DNA of 64,000 nt from Verrucomicrobiaceae bacterium UBA1938 (GCA_002336895.1 DDFC01000034.1:1-64000); one strand, 5' to 3'. Positions 50,829-59,209 are shown, counted from the stretch's first letter. Program-made: numbers and translations. Notes: generated by a model from the sequence alone, not told the origin.

Positions 50829-51108
50829 AGCAGGCGAATTAGTCATCACCGACAGCTTCAATGGGCTCCTGTCACGAATGGCTGAGCTTGATCACCTGGC
50901 AATGCTGATGGAGGGGCGCAAGATCCTCAAAAATGCAAAGAGGCAGAAAACTGAACCGGCAATGCGGATGTCCGAGGTGAGCCAGTTGACCGGTATGACA
51001 CAGGAGGATCTGGACTTTTTCGTCTCACTCCGGCTGATCGACGTGGTCCAGCCCGCAGATGATCCGGTCATTTCCCTCCGGCATGTGCATTGTTTGGTGA
51101 GGATCTAA
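50821..51108 (+). CDS. small MerR/AlpA-like helix-turn-helix protein
   Basis: The protein is 95 residues. The segment MRMSEVSQLTGMTQEDLDFF followed by SLRLIDVVQP has the layout of a winged helix like MerR/AlpA regulators. It probably acts as an accessory DNA-binding protein of the element. It is the last gene of the co-directional block before a 151-bp gap and the GHKL gene. Confidence 0.5.
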   Translation: MNEAGELVITDSFNGLLSRMAELDHLAMLMEGRKILKNAKRQKTEPAMRMSEVSQLTGMTQEDLDFFVSLRLIDVVQPADDPVISLRHVHCLVRI

Positions 51109-51259
51109 ATGTGCAGGATAAATGAAGGAATGATCAAACGCATGAGGTAAGGGCATCCCAACTCCATTCTTTTGTTTTGACCATGAAAGAAGTCTTTGCG
51201 GCAGGTGATCGTATCTCTATGTTAAGACTTGATTAAGCTAATGACCTAGTAATTCGTTT

Positions 51260-53026
51260 ATGAAAACCTCAGCCCGATTTTCCGTTGATCCCCGACTTTC
51301 TGCGCTTCTCGGAGAAAGTTATACCTCCACCGAGCGTGCGTTGAGGGAATTGGTGGATAATGCTTGGGACGCTGAGAGCCGCGTTGTGGAGATTACACTG
51401 CCGGAGATCCTTAGCGATGAACCAGTTGTTATTAGTGATGACGGCCATGGCATGAAGAACCAAGAGGTTCGTCAGGAGTACCTCAAGATTGCCAGCCCCA
51501 GATTCAGTCGGAAAGGAGAGCGAACCCCAAACCTTGACCGAAAAGTTAAGGGGCGGAGAGGTATTGGGAAGTTCTCTGGTCTGACAGTTGGCGACGAAAT
51601 GGAAATCGTAACACGTGCTCAGGGGGTGGAAACTACTCTGATAATTTCGAAAGAGCTACTTTTGGAGGCGGGCAAGGACATTGAAGAAGTCGATTTGCCC
51701 ATCAGTCATGTGCCGTGTGATCCTGAGGCTCACGGTACAACTATTACGATTCGGAAGCTGAATCCGCGTTTGAATTTTCCACAACCCGACAAACTCCGGG
51801 AACAAGTCGCTTACGATTACGGGAGAGAGATGGGGTTTCAGGTTAAAATCAACGGGGAACCGGTTCTTCGGCATGACGTGCAAGGAGTCACTTTCACGAA
51901 GGAGTACGAAATGCCCGACGGGACCAAAGCCGAAGCAATTTGGACTGTCACTGAAAAGCCGCTTCCAGGACGCAAAGCTGGTTTAATTTTGCGTTCAGGC
52001 GAAAAATCCGTTGGCAAACCTCATCATTGGGGACTTGAGCAAGATGAGCAACTGAGTGATCGCCTCCGGAATCGTGTGGTGGGAGAGGTGAAGGTTGGTA
52101 GTGATACCATCGAGCTCACCGCTTCTGGAGGTGACGTCATTGAAAGCGATAAGGGCTTGCAACAATTGACCGCTGCTATTCAGGAGGACGTGAAAACGAG
52201 CCTAACAGAGATACATGGCAAGGAAGTTGCATTGGCCAAAGGCAGGTGGACACAAACAATGAAACGTCGGTTGGAAGCTGTGCCTGAACACCGACGGGCC
52301 ATCGCAGAGGAGAAGCTTGAACGCCTAATCTCTCGGAGCTATCAAGAGGGCGAAAAGGAGGAGCGTATCACTATTTTGATTAACCTCGTACTTGATGCAC
52401 TCGAAATGGACGAATACTGGACGGTATGTAGGGAAATTGAAGATGCTGAAAAGTCCGATGTATTCATCTTCGCCCATGCCCTCGACAAGTTTGGTTTGAG
52501 TGACCTTGCATTTATTGCCCATCAAGCGGACCGCCGTCGGGCGTTTTTGGATGGCCTAGATGATTTAGCCAAGGATCCCAAAACAACGGAGGCACAGATG
52601 CACACAGCCCTCCAGCACAACCTGTGGATATTCGGAAACGAATACAGCCTCATGTCAAGCAATCGACAACTGCAAACCATTGTTCGCGACTTCACGGACA
52701 AGGCCTATGCCGGTAGTGATGCTGCTGATCGTCCAGACCTTCTCCTTGCCGCAAATGTCGAGAACCGGCATCTGCTTATCGAATTCAAACGTCCTTCAGT
52801 GCCTGTTGGCAGAGACGCAGAACACCAAGCTGTGACCTATGCCGACACGCTCACAGGTCAACTCGGTGTCGAATTGGACATTCTTGTTGTAGGCGGCAGC
52901 GTTGATCCGAGACTCCAGATGGCCTATTCTGGCAGGAAGACCCGCTTCCTCTCATATCGTGCGGTGATCGCCAATGCACGCACGCAGTTGGAATGGCTCA
53001 TAAAGCAACTGAACGACAAGCCATGA
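51260..53026 (+). CDS. GHKL ATPase fused to a Shedu-like PD-(D/E)xK nuclease domain
   Basis: This is a 588-residue two-part protein. The N-terminal HSP90/MutL-type ATPase has the N box ELVDNAWDA (residues 30-38), the G1 motif DDGHGM (60-65) and the G2 motif KGRRGIGKFSG (97-107). A charged, helical middle follows, with TEIHGKEVALAKGRWTQTMK as an example. The C-terminal domain starts near residue 440 and reads LQHNLWIFGNEYSLM, RPDLLLAANVENRHLLIEFK and later Q523 and Y527. The D493, E508-x-K510 and Q523 arrangement is the PD-(D/E)xK nuclease core seen in DUF4263/Shedu SduA. The gene stands alone on its strand and converges with a GIY-YIG gene 43 bp away. A defence function is an inference. Confidence 0.82.
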   Translation: MKTSARFSVDPRLSALLGESYTSTERALRELVDNAWDAESRVVEITLPEILSDEPVVISDDGHGMKNQEVRQEYLKIASPRFSRKGERTPNLDRKVKGRRGIGKFSGLTVGDEMEIVTRAQGVETTLIISKELLLEAGKDIEEVDLPISHVPCDPEAHGTTITIRKLNPRLNFPQPDKLREQVAYDYGREMGFQVKINGEPVLRHDVQGVTFTKEYEMPDGTKAEAIWTVTEKPLPGRKAGLILRSGEKSVGKPHHWGLEQDEQLSDRLRNRVVGEVKVGSDTIELTASGGDVIESDKGLQQLTAAIQEDVKTSLTEIHGKEVALAKGRWTQTMKRRLEAVPEHRRAIAEEKLERLISRSYQEGEKEERITILINLVLDALEMDEYWTVCREIEDAEKSDVFIFAHALDKFGLSDLAFIAHQADRRRAFLDGLDDLAKDPKTTEAQMHTALQHNLWIFGNEYSLMSSNRQLQTIVRDFTDKAYAGSDAADRPDLLLAANVENRHLLIEFKRPSVPVGRDAEHQAVTYADTLTGQLGVELDILVVGGSVDPRLQMAYSGRKTRFLSYRAVIANARTQLEWLIKQLNDKP

Positions 53027-53069
53027 GGGTTCTTTGTTACATGCCTGACGACGCCGACTCATGTTACAT

Positions 53070-53960
53070 TTATTGAACTGTGATTGAATCGGTACCGATG
53101 ACGTAGACGCGGACAACGTCATTTACTTTGTGGTGACGCTGCTTCCAGTCTCGGTAAAGCTTTCCATTCTCTCCCTGGAACAGAACGCGAGGGGAGCCGT
53201 TGGGGTTGGCAGTGCGGTTTATTACTGCCTCAACTTGATGGTTGCGGCCATTCGAGATTAAGGTGACTGTGACCACGCCACCATGGATACCGAAACAATC
53301 AGTGAAACGCATGGGAACATTTATTGATCCGACTGGCCAATAGGTCTTCTCGGTCAGAGTCAATTCAAAGTACTGATCTTCTCGCACAAAATTATTTGGA
53401 TGCTGTTGCGGTGGATGGGGTGGTTTAGCATCCGGATATTCCATGTTTTCTTCAGCCTGCTCGTGTTCGGCAAGTTCTTCCTGCTCTTTCTCGTCGAAAT
53501 GGCGTCCTTGCAGTCGAAGAGAATTGCCTGCGATGTTTAGTAATGCAGGGTGATCGTTATCCTTATTGAATTGCGCAAAAAAGCTAATCAACCCATACTC
53601 AAGGCCGGCTGCTACATCAACTGGGATGTCATGTATTGTCATTCGGTTGGTATTAGGTAGGCACAGCACCTCAACACGCCCTCCATGTTTCAAATGGTCG
53701 CCGATGGCGGTATGAACTCGATGATTGACGGCTTGGCCGTTACCGTACTGGTAACCTCGCATTCGATTTTCGAAAGTCTTCCGTGTGTGTCCTATATAGA
53801 CTACATGAGAGATTGTGAAATCACCCTCTCCAGATACAAAAATGAATGCATAGAGAATGTTGGTCGCATTCCGATTGTTTGCAATTTTGATGTTCCAACT
53901 GTCTCTCGACTTTTCTACAAATGCGGAAGGAAGAAATCCCAATGCGTATAGCTTTTCCAT
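53070..53960 (-). CDS. GIY-YIG nuclease with a beta-rich C-terminal domain
   Basis: This is a 296-residue protein. A GIY-YIG-type catalytic domain is at the N-terminus: LYAFIFVSGEGD (GIY site) and HVVYIGHTRKTFENRMRGY (YIG site at 55-57, catalytic Arg at about 66). The catalytic Glu is at 121 in GLEYGLISFFAQF, and an Asn lies at 142. After an acidic linker (EEQEELAEHEQAEENMEYPD type, about residues 158-178) the C-terminal part reads GGVVTVTLISNGRNHQVEAV, strand-rich and possibly DNA-binding. It could be a restriction-type enzyme. No methyltransferase is nearby. Confidence 0.72.
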   Translation of the reverse strand: MEKLYALGFLPSAFVEKSRDSWNIKIANNRNATNILYAFIFVSGEGDFTISHVVYIGHTRKTFENRMRGYQYGNGQAVNHRVHTAIGDHLKHGGRVEVLCLPNTNRMTIHDIPVDVAAGLEYGLISFFAQFNKDNDHPALLNIAGNSLRLQGRHFDEKEQEELAEHEQAEENMEYPDAKPPHPPQQHPNNFVREDQYFELTLTEKTYWPVGSINVPMRFTDCFGIHGGVVTVTLISNGRNHQVEAVINRTANPNGSPRVLFQGENGKLYRDWKQRHHKVNDVVRVYVIGTDSITVQ

Positions 53961-54087
53961 ATAGTTAGCTTCGACTCATGTCACAGTTGAGTTTGTGTAT
54001 AGTCCGCTGAATCAGTCTGAATAGTAACTACAAAAATTGGTAAAGCTCTCTCAGTTCACCAGAAGTCTGGAGAAGTATGATGAGTAG

Positions 54088-54318
54088 CTACTTCTTCCCC
54101 TCCGCCTTCTTCTGAGCAGCCCAACGCTTCTTCTGGGCTTCCGCGATACGCTTTTTGCCTTCCTCTGACATGGTGCGCTGCTTCTTTGGGCGTCCTGGAC
54201 CTCTCTTTGCCGTGTCTGAGGATTCACCCAAGATGGAAGCCAGTTCTGACTGTGCTTCTTCGAGTTTGATTGCGAGTTTGAGGGCCTGTTTGAGCTGAGA
54301 GACGGAGGGGAGGGGCAT
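54088..54318 (-). CDS. small AT-hook protein
   Basis: The protein is 76 residues. GPGRPKK (about residues 40-46) is a classical AT-hook that binds the minor groove of AT-rich DNA. The C-terminal half is a Lys/Glu-rich helix (EEGKKRIAEAQKKRWAAQKK). It follows the TPR gene by 4 bp on the same strand and is likely in one operon with it. It may be a chromatin or silencing-type protein. Confidence 0.65.
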   Translation of the reverse strand: MPLPSVSQLKQALKLAIKLEEAQSELASILGESSDTAKRGPGRPKKQRTMSEEGKKRIAEAQKKRWAAQKKAEGKK

Positions 54319-54322
54319 GGTG

Positions 54323-54808
54323 TTAAAGGGGTGGAGGTTTGCCGAATATCAGGTCGAACGCCGGATCTTCAAGGCTCTTCATTCTGAGGTCTGGATTGAT
54401 TCTGTGTGCCTCGCGAAGAGCCAAGCTGCATGCTTCTCGGTCGCCCAATCCCGCATGACACCTAGCCCTGAGCAGATGGAAATGTCCGGTGTGCTGGCAT
54501 TTAGGCTCCACGGATTTCAGCCATTTAATTGCATCAGTGAATTCGCCGGCGTCATGCTTCAACTGACCCACCTCAAGCATCAGGCCCACGTTGTCAGAAT
54601 CCCCAAAGCACAGATTCTCCCCCAGGTATGACGCTTTGAGTGGCTGGCCCGACTTCACAAGAATGGTCATGTGAAGGATGATGACCTCCTTGGAGACCTT
54701 CGCCTGTGTGGGAAGATCCTCCAAAATGTTCAGTGCATCCTCGAAAAGGCCCAGCTCAATATAGCCTTCAGCCTTGTCACATGCCTGAATGAACGATTCT
54801 TTGGTCAT
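54323..54808 (-). CDS. TPR protein
   Basis: The protein is 161 residues with at least two to three helix-turn-helix repeats of TPR type. Examples are AEGYIELGLFEDALNILEDL and GHFHLLRARCHAGLGDREACSLALREA. It may bind a partner protein such as the AT-hook protein downstream. No enzyme motif is seen. Confidence 0.6.
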   Translation of the reverse strand: MTKESFIQACDKAEGYIELGLFEDALNILEDLPTQAKVSKEVIILHMTILVKSGQPLKASYLGENLCFGDSDNVGLMLEVGQLKHDAGEFTDAIKWLKSVEPKCQHTGHFHLLRARCHAGLGDREACSLALREAHRINPDLRMKSLEDPAFDLIFGKPPPL

Positions 54809-54838
54809 TCCGCTTGTTTACCCGGAAGAGGGCAGGCA

Positions 54839-55303
54839 TCAATCGAGGACTTTCAGTGCTTCAAAGAGGATGCCCTTTGTCCATTCATACACGCCTGGCT
54901 CCTTGCTCTCACGAGACCCGGCAATGTTCAGCGTTTGGATGGAGTTGGAGAGAATGAAGTTTCGAATTGTGCTCGCGGGATCAGCAGTGGAAAGTGAGAT
55001 GTGAATCCATGGCTTTTTGTGGCGTTCAGCAAAAACTTTCGTCTTCAGTGAGCCTCCAGTAAGCTGATCTTCCATGCTGAAAATGATCGTGCCATCTGAA
55101 TCACGGACATTCCATTCCGTCCGTTGGGGGTATGATGCGCTGGGAGTCTCCTTGAGTTGGTATTTTGGGTCCAAGGCGCCATCAAGAGCTTTTCTGCCCT
55201 TCGGACACCAACCACCATGAGGAATGTTCGAAGCAATCGCTACGTCCAATCCTGCTCGATCTGCACCTGTCTGACCACCGGAAATGATTGTGGTGAGGCT
55301 CAT
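54839..55303 (-). CDS. putative molybdenum-cofactor carrier / SLOG family protein
   Basis: The protein is 154 residues. The N-terminal TTIISGGQTGADRAGLDVAI is the nucleotide-binding loop of the SLOG/YpsA-MoCo carrier superfamily. It continues HGGWCPKGRKALDGALDPKY and TEWNVRDSDGTIIFSMEDQ. Bacterial MoCo-carrier proteins bind molybdenum cofactor, whereas SLOG proteins in defence islands sense nucleotide signals. With no molybdenum genes nearby, a nucleotide-sensing role is possible. It lies 33 bp downstream of a PD-(D/E)xK gene. Confidence 0.8.
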   Translation of the reverse strand: MSLTTIISGGQTGADRAGLDVAIASNIPHGGWCPKGRKALDGALDPKYQLKETPSASYPQRTEWNVRDSDGTIIFSMEDQLTGGSLKTKVFAERHKKPWIHISLSTADPASTIRNFILSNSIQTLNIAGSRESKEPGVYEWTKGILFEALKVLD

Positions 55304-55336
55304 GACGAGGTCGCAGGATTCAATAAGAAGATGGTT

Positions 55337-56188
55337 TCAGGCAGCCGATGCTTTGGCCGGTATCGTTCTCCTGGCGATGGATCGATCGTTCTCTGTCAAG
55401 GGTTCACCAGATATGACGATAACTGAGCTCTGTTCGCTTACAAGACATGCTCGAAGCATTTGACGCCATTCATGCTCCGGTCTAAACCGGTTTGTTTCGT
55501 AGATGACATAAACAAAGGAACTCCACTCGGGAGACGTGTATCCGCGTGTATCAGCAAGCAATTGGTCAGTAATTTGGCCGATTTGGCTCTTGCTGGAAAC
55601 ATATTTATACTCAATCAACGTCTGTATGGATGGAATTCCTGTATCAGGTTCGAAATTTTTAATTGGTTTTGTCAGCGTTGGTTTATGTTTCAAATCTGGG
55701 AAAACGCATTTTAGGACGGCCTCCAATCGCAGGTGAACATCATTTTCATCGGATGGGAGAGTCTTAAAAACATTTTTATCAGTGATGGAGTATGTTGCGG
55801 CTCGAATGATTGATTCTAAGTCTTTGGTGACTGTTCTTGACGGGGTTACTCCGGCAACACATTCGAGGGCAGCATGATATTTGCGAGCTGGCCCCAGCCA
55901 TTTTAGGTGCGGAAAACCATCAGGGTCATGGTCTACAGACCTGAATCCTTCTTTCTTTGCTTCTGCATAGTCCAAGGCGATATCCGATCTAAGTGTTGGA
56001 AGTTGTAGTATTTCAGACAGAGCTAACAACTTTGCATACGAAAGCTCCACATTCCAATCCGCAGTGCTAATTAACCAGTCCTCTGCGGGACCGTCTTCCT
56101 GTGCTTCGTCAAAATTTGTTGCAGCTCGGCCAATGGTTGCAAGGATCTCGTCAAGGGCGGACGATATTTGTGAACTTTGTAAAATCAT
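55337..56188 (-). CDS. PD-(D/E)xK-type nuclease, probably restriction-like
   Basis: This is a 283-residue protein. The nuclease core reads NDVHLRLEAVLKCVFPD (about residues 149-165), FEPDTGIPSIQTLIEYKYV (179-197) with D182 and E193-x-K195, and Q202/Q205 in the next helix. The N-terminal half is helical. The pattern is similar to PD-(D/E)xK members near DpnII/MboI-type restriction enzymes. No methyltransferase adjoins. It is the first of a co-directional run with the SLOG-type gene. Confidence 0.65.
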   Translation of the reverse strand: MILQSSQISSALDEILATIGRAATNFDEAQEDGPAEDWLISTADWNVELSYAKLLALSEILQLPTLRSDIALDYAEAKKEGFRSVDHDPDGFPHLKWLGPARKYHAALECVAGVTPSRTVTKDLESIIRAATYSITDKNVFKTLPSDENDVHLRLEAVLKCVFPDLKHKPTLTKPIKNFEPDTGIPSIQTLIEYKYVSSKSQIGQITDQLLADTRGYTSPEWSSFVYVIYETNRFRPEHEWRQMLRACLVSEQSSVIVISGEPLTENDRSIARRTIPAKASAA

Positions 56189-56246
56189 GTGTGCGTTATT
56201 GGGGAGAGTGCTTCAACTCAGGGAATAATTAGGTGAAGGCATGGGG

Positions 56247-57095
56247 TTATTGATGTTTGCCTCGGGCGAATACCAGGTCAACAACCACAGGAAAATGATC
56301 GCTGCCGGGCGTGTCTTTCAGTACCATGGCGGCAGGTCGGCCAAGATCTCTGACGTAGATGTGGTCAAAGCAGGCATCTGGGTATGAGCCTTTTCTTGGA
56401 ACCGTAATGCGATGCTCAAGAGGCAGCCCTTCAAACGTCCAAAAGAACCCAGCCGCCTCGATTTTTTTCAAGGTCGTATCACCAGCCAGATTGACCTGTT
56501 CCTTGGACGTGTTGAAATCCCCCGCTACAACCACGCCTTCACCGGTTTTGCAGTATTCCTTGGCGTGCTCAATCAACTGTTCCGTGGCGTCCTCACGTTT
56601 GGAAGTGTTCTCGATTGGATTGCCGAGATTGCTTTTCAGATGCAATCCATAAACGTGCAATGGCCTCCCAGAGATCAACAGTTTAGCATAGGCATAGCCA
56701 CGAGGAGCATTGGCCCATCCTCTCTTCCATGATTCAGACCATGCAGAATCGGCCTTAAAACGCGAAAGAATGGTGATCTGCTGTTCTCCAAGTTGATGTG
56801 TAAAACTGTCTGGAAATCGGCTCGTGACATGCACTGAAAAGCCCGGCAGGATCTTCGCTAGACGTTGTGCAGCCTCATCGTTTCGGACCTCTTGTAAGAT
56901 CATCACATCCGCATGAATCTTGGGCAGGACATCAGCAACCTCGTTGAAGTGCTTGTCCCGCTCTTCCTGTGATGCCGCCGGCTTTTTGCCTGGGAACCAT
57001 TCAAGATTCCAGGTCACAACACGTACCGCCTCTTGCCCCTCCAAACTGCAAGCGCAACAAAATATCGCAGCAATGATCCATTTCATCATCCACAT
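56247..57095 (-). CDS. exported endonuclease/exonuclease/phosphatase-family protein
   Basis: The protein is 282 residues, starting MWMMKWIIAAIFCCACSLEG, which looks like a signal peptide or lipoprotein leader. EEP-family motifs are in order: VVTWNLEWFPG, VMILQEVRN, HLKSN, VVAGDFNTSKEQ and GSDHFPVVVDL. These hold the catalytic Asn, Glu, Asp-x-Asn and His. It would cut phosphodiester or phosphomonoester bonds outside the cytoplasm, perhaps of nucleic acids or sphingolipids. The longer frame to 57236 has no signal and overlaps the next gene. Confidence 0.85.
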   Translation of the reverse strand: MWMMKWIIAAIFCCACSLEGQEAVRVVTWNLEWFPGKKPAASQEERDKHFNEVADVLPKIHADVMILQEVRNDEAAQRLAKILPGFSVHVTSRFPDSFTHQLGEQQITILSRFKADSAWSESWKRGWANAPRGYAYAKLLISGRPLHVYGLHLKSNLGNPIENTSKREDATEQLIEHAKEYCKTGEGVVVAGDFNTSKEQVNLAGDTTLKKIEAAGFFWTFEGLPLEHRITVPRKGSYPDACFDHIYVRDLGRPAAMVLKDTPGSDHFPVVVDLVFARGKHQ

Positions 57096-57109
57096 CTTTT
57101 TGGTTTTGG

Positions 57110-57559
57110 TTAGATCCCGTGGACGTTGAGTTTGGGCGAGAGATCGGCGATGAGGTACTCTTCTAACGCGGGAGCTTCGAACGGGGATTCGTGTGGTACA
57201 GCGATATTGACTACGAAGTATGGTTCGGTCCCCCACCCGGCAACATCATATTCGCATGCGGTGCCTCCGCCGAAATGACAGTAAAGGCGTTTGCCGAGAC
57301 ACTGTCCCATTGAGGTCTTGCCTATGTAAAGAATTTGATGGTCTTCTGAGAAGATAAAATATACGCCTGCTCTTTTATCAAAAGGCCAAGGATCACTCCA
57401 AGGAGAGCTTCCATCTTCTTCATGCTTTCTTGTTTGTGCAGGATGCAAATGGACAACCTTGCCTATTTCGAAAGAAGGCTGATTTGGATGCCGGTAAAGA
57501 GCCTGATACGTATCGATCGCCTTCCCAGCAAGAGAGGATAGAAATTGGCTTTTGTTCAT
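57110..57559 (-). CDS. GIY-YIG nuclease-domain protein
   Basis: The protein is 149 residues. GVYFIFSEDHQILYIGKTSM holds the GIY and YIG motifs, with the Arg downstream in GKRLYCHFGGG and the catalytic Glu in ALEEYLIADLSPKLNVHG. It is a minimal GIY-YIG domain, as in UvrC or homing endonucleases, with an N-terminal helical part. The start at 57559 was chosen because it lies directly after the stop of the upstream gene (57564-57566); the frame extends to 57625. Confidence 0.78.
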   Translation of the reverse strand: MNKSQFLSSLAGKAIDTYQALYRHPNQPSFEIGKVVHLHPAQTRKHEEDGSSPWSDPWPFDKRAGVYFIFSEDHQILYIGKTSMGQCLGKRLYCHFGGGTACEYDVAGWGTEPYFVVNIAVPHESPFEAPALEEYLIADLSPKLNVHGI

Positions 57560-57563
57560 ACCA

Positions 57564-58094
57564 TTAACCACCACAGATTTTGCATGCGATTCCGTCAGTT
57601 GCTCCACAAGGCCGACCAGATCCAAAATATCGGCACCCTGAATTGTGGCGTTTACCAGTAGAGCTGATGGTGTAGCTGCCTCCTGGTGCTGCTCGGGTTG
57701 TTGGAGTCGGTGTGGAAGGCGTCAATGAATTGGCACCTGAGGGAGTATAGCCAGGGGAGGGGGATGCTGCCACCTGCCGACGAAGTGCTTGGTTTTCCTG
57801 CTGAAGCTGAGACACTTTGGCCTCCAACTCAGCAACCTTTCTCAACAAGGCGTCCACATCGGGTTTTGTCGCCTCCGAGACCGCTGCTTTGGATTCTGCA
57901 GTCAGCTTCTCCAGGGGAATGCGAAAAACGCCCAGGTCGCTGATGACGGTGATCTCTGACCCGTTGTTTGAAGTGATCTTTCCTTTCAGCTTGGAGCCGT
58001 CGAGGAGGTTGATTTCCGTGGGGACATCAGCGCCGAACGCGATCAACCCGGCAAAGAGCAAGAGGAGGGCAAGGAAACCTGTCTTCATAGGCAT
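57564..58094 (-). CDS. exported coiled-coil protein with a cysteine-rich HNSGCRYF tail
   Basis: The protein is 176 residues. It has a signal peptide (MPMKTGFLALLLLFAGLIAFGA), an SH3/SLA1-homology-like beta segment (INLLDGSKLKGKITSNNGSE), a coiled coil (LLRKVAELEAKVSQLQQENQ), a Pro/Thr linker and the C-terminus STGKRHNSGCRYFGSGRPCG followed by CKICGG. This HN-x-x-C...C..C-x-x-C tail recurs on exported proteins in Verrucomicrobiota and could bind metal. It may be in an operon with the GIY-YIG gene downstream. Confidence 0.7.
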   Translation of the reverse strand: MPMKTGFLALLLLFAGLIAFGADVPTEINLLDGSKLKGKITSNNGSEITVISDLGVFRIPLEKLTAESKAAVSEATKPDVDALLRKVAELEAKVSQLQQENQALRRQVAASPSPGYTPSGANSLTPSTPTPTTRAAPGGSYTISSTGKRHNSGCRYFGSGRPCGATDGIACKICGG

Positions 58095-58466
58095 AGCGTG
58101 GTGTGATCGGTTGCAAACTGAAGCAGGGGTGACCAAAGCGCCAGGCAAAACTTATTCTCCGTTCTTAAGAAAGAGCGAGAAATCCTGATTCGTTCGATGG
58201 ACAGGGAGACTGATTACGCCATGATCGCCTTTACCTTTATGATCTTCAAAGCAATGATCCAGAGGCTTTATGCCTGCCTCGTCCACGGCCCGTCAATGAA
58301 TGCCCGTCCACACAGGTCCCGGCAGCCTTGCGACTGGATGGATTTGGCCGCTCTGAAAGGCGTTGCTCCTGAAGCTGCCCTGAAGCCACCATTTGAGAAG
58401 CGGCAGAATGAATTTTTGATCGGCGTTAAAGATAGTCAAAAAGGTTCAATTCAAACATTCTCGTTC

Positions 58467-59165
58467 ATGGCCAGACATTTAATCGGAGCCTTGATAATAT
58501 CTCTTTCTGTTTCTGCTGAAGCCCAAAATGGCGCATCTCCAGGCTTAGCCGAACTTGAGTTGAATGGAGGGTGTTGGCCCCTCGGGGTTAACGCACGTTG
58601 GCCCGCCGGCATATCTGAAGAGCAGATGGGAGCCTTAGCCGCTAAAGGTAATGCAAATGCTCAGTTTTTGATCGCTCAGCCTTTACTGGCAACGCGGATT
58701 GAGGTCATCACACCTGGTAGTCCAATAGGAGTAGGCCTAAACGCTTCAACACTTGGTAGGCCCGCTGAAACCCGAAGGGTGTATAATAACGTGGCAAACG
58801 CGATTGAAGGGACTCGGTTACTGATCAAAGCTGGACAACAGGGGCATATTCTTGCGCAAGTGAATTTGGGCCACTTATATGAAAGGGAGAATAATCCTGA
58901 AGAGGCTGTGAAGTGGTATGTTAAAGCCGCTGAGCAGGGCTCAGAGGATGCGATGCAGGCCTTGGGAACAATTTACCGTGATAGTTACTTGCTGATCGAT
59001 GCCTACATGTGGTACGCCTTAGCATCGGCTAAGTGTATCCAGCGAAACGGGAATCTCAACTTTTACATTGACCAAAAAAACTATTTGATTAGATGGCTGA
59101 AACCGGAAGAAATCGAGGAAGCACAAAAGCTTATCGACGCTTGGAATCGAGAGCACACTAAATGA
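58467..59165 (+). CDS. exported Sel1-repeat protein
   Basis: The protein is 232 residues. The signal peptide is MARHLIGALIISLSVSAEA. Sel1-like/TPR repeats follow, for example AQVNLGHLYERENNPEEAVKWYVKAAEQGSEDAMQALG in overlapping parts. Such repeats bind partner proteins and are common in envelope or effector proteins. The open frame extends upstream to 58197, but those 90 residues lack family character, so the ATG at the signal peptide was used. Confidence 0.7.
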   Translation: MARHLIGALIISLSVSAEAQNGASPGLAELELNGGCWPLGVNARWPAGISEEQMGALAAKGNANAQFLIAQPLLATRIEVITPGSPIGVGLNASTLGRPAETRRVYNNVANAIEGTRLLIKAGQQGHILAQVNLGHLYERENNPEEAVKWYVKAAEQGSEDAMQALGTIYRDSYLLIDAYMWYALASAKCIQRNGNLNFYIDQKNYLIRWLKPEEIEEAQKLIDAWNREHTK

Positions 59166-59209
59166 CCGACCTGTGCAATTTCTAGATCTGCGGTGTCGGA
59201 TTGGGCAGA

